Assembly: GCA_024449915.1 (NCBI GenBank)
Contig: JAMZAV010000354.1
Span: 186,001-250,000, forward strand
Origin: Sweltsa coloradensis
Taxonomy: Eukaryota > Arthropoda > Insecta > Plecoptera > Chloroperlidae
Reading direction: 5' to 3'
DNA length: 64,000 bases
The position numbers and the translations under genes were made by a program. The notes under the pieces are model-generated. The model was not told the DNA's origin, did no database searches, and saw only the letters and a list, made by a program, of their open reading frames with translations. Below are positions 58,272 to 64,000 of the stretch, one piece after another. Each line of letters begins with the position of its first letter. Within the stretch, counting starts at the first letter, position 1.

Positions 58272-58780
58272 TTAGATGAGCGAAGCGAAGACTTCAATAT
58301 CACTGACCCTCCCCGAAAAAAATATCTTGAGTGTTTATTTATTTTTTATTTATTTCGTTTGTTCGCGCTCTACCGGGCAAACGGCATAAAATGCGATCTT
58401 GATGAAAATTTGAGGCGACCTTTTAAATCTCTAAACTTAAGACTTGCCACGTTTTTGGATACAATCGATCAAATATTTCTTATGATTATCGTACTTTTAC
58501 GATTTAATTCGATTTTTATTAAGATATTTCCGAGATATTTGGCCCGCGACCGGGCAAACGGCTACTCCGATCTTGACGAAACTTTATGGGAACGTTTAAA
58601 ATCACTGAAATTATATGTGTTATGATTTCAGAGACATTTGAAGAAATATTTCTCATAGAAATCGTACTTTTACGATCTTTTCACCGATTTTTAATACAAT
58701 ATTTTCGTGATATTTGGGCCGATAATCAACCGTAAAAGCTCATCCATCAACGCGACTGGAAAAAGAGTTAGCGAAGCAGC
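58272..58780 (+). mobile_element. Helentron-like element (HINE), truncated
   Basis: Left end TTAGATGAGCGAAGCGAAG is kept. ACCGGGCAAACGGC occurs at about 58372 and 58548, marking the internal repeat of about 175 bp. The right end stops after GCTCATCCATCAACGCGAC, without CTAG. Confidence 0.65.
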
Positions 58781-59009
58781 CTACTCCTAAAATAATAATA
58801 TTTGACCCTATGACCAACAAAACAATAAAGTCGGGTAGGAGAAACTTTGGGCCACCGTATCTATCAAAATCGGCAATAGCCATGCACCTGACGATTCACA
58901 AATATTAACTCGTTCTTCCCCTTTTTTCTCTTCTTTATACATTCTTCTTCCTGAGGTTTAAAAATATATTTTGTTAGTTCAGATAATTGAAATATTTCCA
59001 CGTTACTTT

Positions 59010-59211
59010 TCAATAAGGATAGGGGGAACGAGATTGATTCTTGGACTTGGAGTCAGTGTTATCCTTGTGGCTCAGATACGTCAACCAGAAATTACGTTGG
59101 GCATCCACACTTTTCAATAAAACCATTCCCTCAATACGACGTATTAGACAAATGTCACCAGTTGCCAAATATTGAGTATCGTCATCATTACCTGTGGCTA
59201 CTTCCAAAATT
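59010..59211 (-). CDS. candidate terminal exon, minus-strand gene C
   Basis: On the minus strand, after the acceptor TTTAATATCAACGCAG, one base and 66 codons run to TGA. The peptide is well mixed and not AT-biased: ILEVATGNDDDTQYLATGDI, CLIRRIEGMVLLKSVDAQ, RNFWLTYLSHKDNTDSKSK, ending SRSPYPY. An in-frame TAA lies just upstream of the acceptor. The one-base entry fits the exon at 62621-62663, giving DYLTPAQQILEVATG across the junction. No family recognised. No clear AATAAA was seen close downstream. Confidence 0.48.
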
Positions 59212-59519
59212 CTGCGTTGATATTAAATAATAAATGCGTAAATAGTGAGTATTATAACAAATAGTTTAACAATTTTGTTACGGGTTTTTGAGTTGATATC
59301 AACTCAAATTTAAACCATTAATTTTGTCCAAATAAAAGCAAACTTCAAAATTTGTATCGCTACCGAAAAGTAATAAGTTTTGTGCAAATTAAATCTAGGC
59401 TTAATTTAATACAATTAATTTTTAATTTATGTTAATTCATTCATTTGAAAATAATGTAAAATAAAGTTTACAGCCTTTGCATGTGTAAGAGGAAATTACG
59501 ATCATAAAAGATAAGGAGT

Positions 59520-60240
59520 TGGGGGGGATAGGAGAGGGGGGGGAGTTTCTTGAATGTGACAAAAAGACCAAATGTAAAGTTTTACTGTTTGAGCAAACTA
59601 TTTGGAGAAAGGTCCATTATTAAAGGGGTATTCACCCGCTACAAAAAAGTATTTCATTCAGGCTAACAAGTTATGTAAATTTACAAAGAAACAGAAAAAT
59701 TTATTAGGTCTACCATGACCCCTCCAAAAAATTTCAAGCTTCATTATTTTCGAGTTAGGTCTCATCGGCAAAAATCTCTCATAAGGAATAACATGGGGAC
59801 GATCTTAATACCAGGTGACCTTGGAGGATTTTGATCCGAAAAAATATTGGCAATTATTGACGTACTCGAATACCTTTTCTGTAAATCCGCTATGTTTTGT
59901 AATTTGGGCAAGTGGTTCTGTCAAAATATGCTAATTACCAAGAAAGGATGTAATTTCGGAACACATATTTTTGCGTGTTTGAACAATTTGAGAACATATT
60001 TGTGCACAGTTTTATAACATACAACGCTATAGAGTGCCATTTTAGATTGGTACGATGCTTTAGTATCTATATGTGGAACAACAATAGCAGATGAAGCCGA
60101 TTTAAAAAATTGTCCAAAACGTAAATTTTCGTAAATTTCAGGATCAAAAAACTTATAAAAATTCGTGTAAAATGTTAGTTACATTACAAGATATAATTTT
60201 TTAATCGGTCATTTTAGTGTAGGGTAGTATAAATCTATTG
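59520..60240. other. no gene recognised
   Basis: AT-rich intron-like DNA. AAAGGGGTATTCACCCGC near 59620 resembles a transposon end, but no inverted partner was found. Confidence 0.35.
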
Positions 60241-60399
60241 ATAATGTGGTAAAAAATAATGTTTGGGGTAATAGCCACTTTAAATTCAAAAATAAAAATG
60301 TATCTATTTCAAAATACAATTTAAGTTATACAAAAGTAACAAAACTTGTCTGTTATGCGGAAAGTTTTAAATTCAGCCAGACTAAATTATTCCTTACAG

Positions 60400-60479
60400 C
60401 TCAACCACAAAAAACAAGACATCCTGCAGAAATGTTCTTGCACATTGACGCAAACGAAGCTGCCCCCGACTCTTATTAA
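60400..60479 (+). CDS. candidate terminal exon, plus-strand gene B
   Basis: The acceptor ACTAAATTATTCCTTACAG has a branch-like ACTAAAT and a good pyrimidine run. Two bases and 25 codons (QPQKTRHPAEMFLHIDANE then AAPDSY) precede TAA, and AATAAA is at 60684-60689. The minus strand is also open and spliceable here (acceptor ACATTTCTGCAG, donor GAGCT|GTAAGG, peptide DVLFFVVE), so the coding strand is not settled. Confidence 0.3.
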
Positions 60480-60683
60480 ATGTAATGATAGTTTTTCTGC
60501 AGTAAAGTACGTCGGGTGCTGACCTTAATTACCCTCTGACTACAGTCCACGGTGCACGCTAGTGCCCACTATGAGCACTCAGTATACGGAAACGCAACTG
60601 CCCACTTAGCTGGCCGATTCCTGATAAGTTAGGTGGGGAGGAGGGGGCAACGGGCAAATTGTCAGGTTACGGTAAATAGAATC

Positions 60684-60689
60684 AATAAA
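60684..60689 (+). promoter_or_regulatory. possible poly-A signal of gene B
   Basis: AATAAA about 205 bases past the stop at 60479. Confidence 0.25.
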
Positions 60690-61439
60690 ACGCTCATTTA
60701 GAAAAATATACTAAACTACCTTAAATTGCCTTAATTGTGCAAACGTACGCGACTGTATAGATTACGTGGTAGATTAAGGCCATGATAAATATTTGCATGC
60801 GCCATTTTGGATTAAATTATCGTAAATGAGGAGTGAGCAAAGATCTCGTTTTGACTCATTTGTTGGTTCCCGGATACAATTCCTTGGCCATGTTGATGTA
60901 AATGATTATTGCAATTTTTACAAACTAGTATAGATAAGAGTTTTGGTATCGGCGAATGAAAAAATCGTACATCAAACGTTGTTACAGAAAAAAATCATCT
61001 TCCATGATAGAGAGGTGGAAGAACGTTGTTAAATGTAAATTTTTAATTTCAATGTATTATTTTATCAATTTGTTATTCTGGTCCAAGAACAGCTCTGCCC
61101 AGAGACAAAAAGTTCTTTATTATAAAAATCAGTGCTTGAAATTAAATTTTGCGCCTAGCTCAATGTGTACATTATAGTACCAAATTTGGATTATAACGCC
61201 CAAAATTTAATAAAAAATGTTTCTGTTACATACAAGCTGCTCTTTCATTCAGTCAACTTTTCGGCCATCATTATTTTACTTTTTAAATATCGGTTTGGTA
61301 ATTCATAAGTCCCCAAATTAAAACCAGTTCTTTGTAACTTGTGTGGGTCAACTATAAGATAATTTTTTAATATTGTTTAATATCAGATATTTTGTATGAT
61401 GAATTTGAATGTGCATGTTCTAGAAAATTAATCCTGATT

Positions 61440-61560
61440 AAACGCAGTACGTCCGTGGCCACCCGGGATTTGAACCCCTGCACGAGACTCGGGACAATGG
61501 TCCCGCGGAATGTCTACCCCGTCCCTCTTCACATGAATGACCATTATGCGCTGAAGTTTT
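61440..61560 (-). repeat. tRNA-like SINE head
   Basis: On the minus strand GCAGGGGTTCAAATCCCGGG is a B-box match. The rest of the tRNA does not fold. Confidence 0.45.
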
Positions 61561-61599
61561 TGCCTGAGCTGCTAGTGTGATGTGCGACGTCCCCTTCTA

Positions 61600-62090
61600 C
61601 ACTAGAGCACTGATGCAGCTAGCATGCATGCACTTAGCACATGCAACCGAAACACGTTGCACCAGGGATGTCCAAACTAACTCGGAATGCACAACAACAA
61701 CACACACTCACACAACTCTTCACTTGAGATGAGTCAAAATAACATTTTTATTTTGAATATTTAGCAGTTCAGTTTTAAAAATAAACATTTTGTAACATTT
61801 TTTTGTACACACCTTAAAAACCTTGTTTGTGACATTTCGTGCACTTTTATTCAAAAATGTCAAAACGATAAAATAAAAATGCTCTAAATTGAAATTATCA
61901 AACTATAAATGTATACGGACAATTTATCAAATATTAATAAAAATGGCATACACAATCCTTGATTTCAATACGCTAGTTTTACGTATTTGTAATCTAGCAT
62001 AACAACACTGAGGTTTCTACGTAAATAAATGTTTAATACTGACAAAGTTATGTACTAATGTGGTTTGATTTGTTATGTAGGCCATGTGTA
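61600..62090. other. no feature recognised
   Basis: AT-rich intron-like sequence within gene C if that gene is real. Confidence 0.35.
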
Positions 62091-62099
62091 ATGGTGATA

Positions 62100-62335
62100 T
62101 TGATGAATGATCCCATGATCCTATGATAGGTTCCTCATCCCAGGTTCGAATCCTGACTGAGGCATGAAGTCATGTGACGATGCTTCTCCATTAGCATCGC
62201 TGCCACAATATTCGCATAAACGACTAAAGAAAACCGTGGCAAAATGTTTGTCAGGATTGCCAGTGAGGGTATCGAAGTCGAGACCTCCGAATCAGAGTCT
62301 CTTTTCCTGCTTGAGATACATCTGTTGGCTAAACG
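62100..62335. repeat. two SINE fragments in opposite orientation
   Basis: CATCCCAGGTTCGAATCCTG at about 62137 is a plus-strand B box. GTCAGGATTGCCAGTGAGGG then ATCGAAGTCGAGACCTCCGA at 62251-62300 is family II on the minus strand. Confidence 0.55.
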
Positions 62336-62620
62336 AAACTTAGAAATTACGGTTAAATCTCATTTCATCATAACACAAAAAACTATATTTTATTGTTTTA
62401 CATAATCAAAATATTAAATATAAGATTTACAAACAATCAACGTCACGATAAAAGATTTCTCGCGTACTTTATAATGTGTATACTTTGAACATTAATTTTA
62501 CACGGTTCCTACATCACTTCCAACCGAATTTCCTTTAAAAAAAATAAAAAATTATTAACTTACATTCATATGAAAAATAAAGTTTAAAGCCCTTACTACA
62601 AAATTCGAAACACCACTTAC

Positions 62621-62663
62621 TGCTGTGCTGGTGTAAGATAGTCGTATAGATTAATTTTTATAA
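62621..62663 (-). CDS. candidate internal exon, minus-strand gene C
   Basis: On the minus strand the acceptor AATAAGCTGACTTCAG and the strong donor CAGCA|GTAAGTGG bound 43 bases. They read as two bases, 13 codons (IKINLYDYLTPAQ) and two bases. The exit phase fits the exon at 59211 over an intron of about 3.4 kb. The preceding exon would lie to the right and was not found in the window. Confidence 0.4.
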
Positions 62664-63104
62664 CTGAAGTCAGCTTATTTTCCAGAAGTTTGCCTTTCAG
62701 TTTCAGAAACAAAATATCATTGACATTTTCATTCATATGTTTTACATTTTAAATTTAAATTTATTATTTTTAGATTTTTGTGCAGTTAAAAGCAAAAATT
62801 ATTGAAACACGTGAATTCACAATTGTTGAAATTAAAGGGGATACATCAGGATGTATAACTAACTACATTCTAGTTTAGTTATTTAACCACATGCCAGTAG
62901 AAATAAATTAATGCATACATAATTAAAGAGACGAAGGTTGAAGGGGGGAATGAGTTGTTGCGTTTGAAACACAGAACACCAGGGATTCAAAAAAAGTAAA
63001 ATTTCTTGTATGAAACCTGCCCAGGGACATTTGCATGCCCCTCTTCGCGTTTTGGAATTCGCTTAGTTGTGAAGGGATTTTCCAAGGGCTGATTAAGACC
63101 ACTT

Positions 63105-63215
63105 AATCCAACACAATGGCATTAAAGTGCAGAAAACCTTCAGTCAGGATGGCTGGTGACCGGTATCGACCACCTACCAAGTCAGAGTCTCGCAGGCTAC
63201 TCTTGAGCTTCATGA
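63105..63215 (-). repeat. tRNA-derived SINE, family II
   Basis: On the minus strand GGTAGGTGGTCGATACCGGT is the B box and GCCATCCTGACTGAAGGTTT the tail motif. Confidence 0.6.
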
Positions 63216-63371
63216 GTCGGTAGACATTTATTATAATTATTTCAATCTTGATGCTTTCACAGCCCGAAATATTAGAGAAATCAAATATTTTGTGAGTCAT
63301 TTCGCTGTGTTCGCTTTATTTACAAATCTATGTTTCGATACGACTGTGCGTATCATCCAACTGAGGCACAC

Positions 63372-63780
63372 TTTTTATTTATTTTTGAAATTGTACAATT
63401 AATTTAAATTGAGATGCACAACTTCAGAGAAAGATAGAGAAGGGCCATGAGGCCCCAGTCACAAAGAGTCTCACTATGCTTAAGTAATACATCTGGAAAC
63501 CACAATATAAAATGTAAATACAAATAAATTATCAAATAATATAAAGGGAGATATAGCAAAGGGTGATCAGTGTGGCAAACAATAAATAATTGGTGGCTAA
63601 ACAAAGTCATAACTTGTTTAACTGTTTTTTTAAAGTGTTCACAGAAATTTTGAAATGATTCCTCTTCCTAACATCAACGTTGAAATGTCTGGAAATCTTC
63701 ACACAGCCAGAAGAGAGTTCCATAACGATGCAGAACTATAGTAGAATCCATGACATGACATGTCACCCTTTACGCCCTTA
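63372..63780 (-). mobile_element. 5'-truncated LINE with C-terminal remnant
   Basis: The minus strand encodes SSASLWNSLLA, then after a frameshift ISRHFNVDVRKRNHFKISV and NTLKKQLNKL-stop. The L-W-N-S-L motif and closing F-K-x-x-(x)-L-K-K-x-L are typical of non-LTR retrotransposon ORF2 ends. A 3' UTR and a short AAATAAATAAAA tail at 63372 follow. Confidence 0.65.
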
Positions 63781-64000
63781 CAATCTTCAATATAATATAT
63801 TCACAAATAATAGTAGAAGCGTTGTCCGAGGTTTACTTGCAGTTCGTTTGAAATGTAATTAGCTATGGTTGTCACAGTAATTAGCTCGGTATTCAATATC
63901 CTCGATGTGTCACGTGTATTGAGGTCGCTCAGAGAAGACTTGTTTTATTTGATAGCTATACTAATTAATTGCTATACACGTGGTATGGCCTAGGGTCTAT

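Noticed and set aside
58266..58625. 119-codon plus-strand frame
   Set aside because: Inside the truncated Helentron-like copy. The other copies do not keep it.

Overview
This window reads as a repeat-rich, AT-rich stretch of an animal nuclear genome, most likely an insect (hemipteran-like is a guess). Four things point that way. There is no long open reading frame anywhere. Short protein-like segments are bounded by GT-AG splice sites. Poly-A signals follow several stop codons. The intergenic and intronic space is filled with tRNA-derived SINEs, 5'-truncated LINE ends with (AAAT)n tails, MITEs and Helentron-like elements. No bacterial, phage, CRISPR, rRNA or intact tRNA gene was seen. The species cannot be named from the sequence alone.

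Genes are visible only as scattered candidate exons, read by eye from splice sites and reading frame; none was recognised as a known family. On the minus strand, a first exon (49568-49718) and three small exons (46069-46121, 43795-43854, 42915-42997) form a phase-consistent chain. At the left edge, an internal exon (3035-3137) and a terminal exon with poly-A signal (386-574) form a second phase-consistent minus-strand pair, which could be the far end of the same gene. A compact two-exon minus-strand gene may lie at 32388-33001. Terminal-type plus-strand exons occur at 24064-24242 and 36740-36940, and an isolated plus-strand exon at 33956-33993. At the right, a small plus-strand gene (53959-54002, 58213-58247, 60400-60479) and a minus-strand gene (62621-62663, 59010-59211, continuing out of the window) would be convergent and interleaved.

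Repeat layout: 0-8 kb holds SINEs and a GC-rich block; 8-12 kb is nearly featureless; 12-17 kb has a foldback MITE and LINE tails. The 18.4-23.7 kb region is a direct duplication of about 2.4 kb, whose left copy carries a Helentron-like insertion and many single-base deletions. Complete or near-complete copies of the same Helentron-like family sit at 27.1, 50.6 and 58.3 kb. A family of about 0.2-0.3 kb (called R1 here) recurs at least nine times. Long pure G or C runs are frequent.

The main caution is base rate: in 64 kb, short open frames with a usable GT and AG arise by chance. The chains rest on phase agreement and peptide quality, not on homology. No previously undescribed functional system could be demonstrated; the most unusual items are the interleaved convergent exon chains, the duplication with its paired empty site, and the Helentron-like family with about 175 bp internal repeats.
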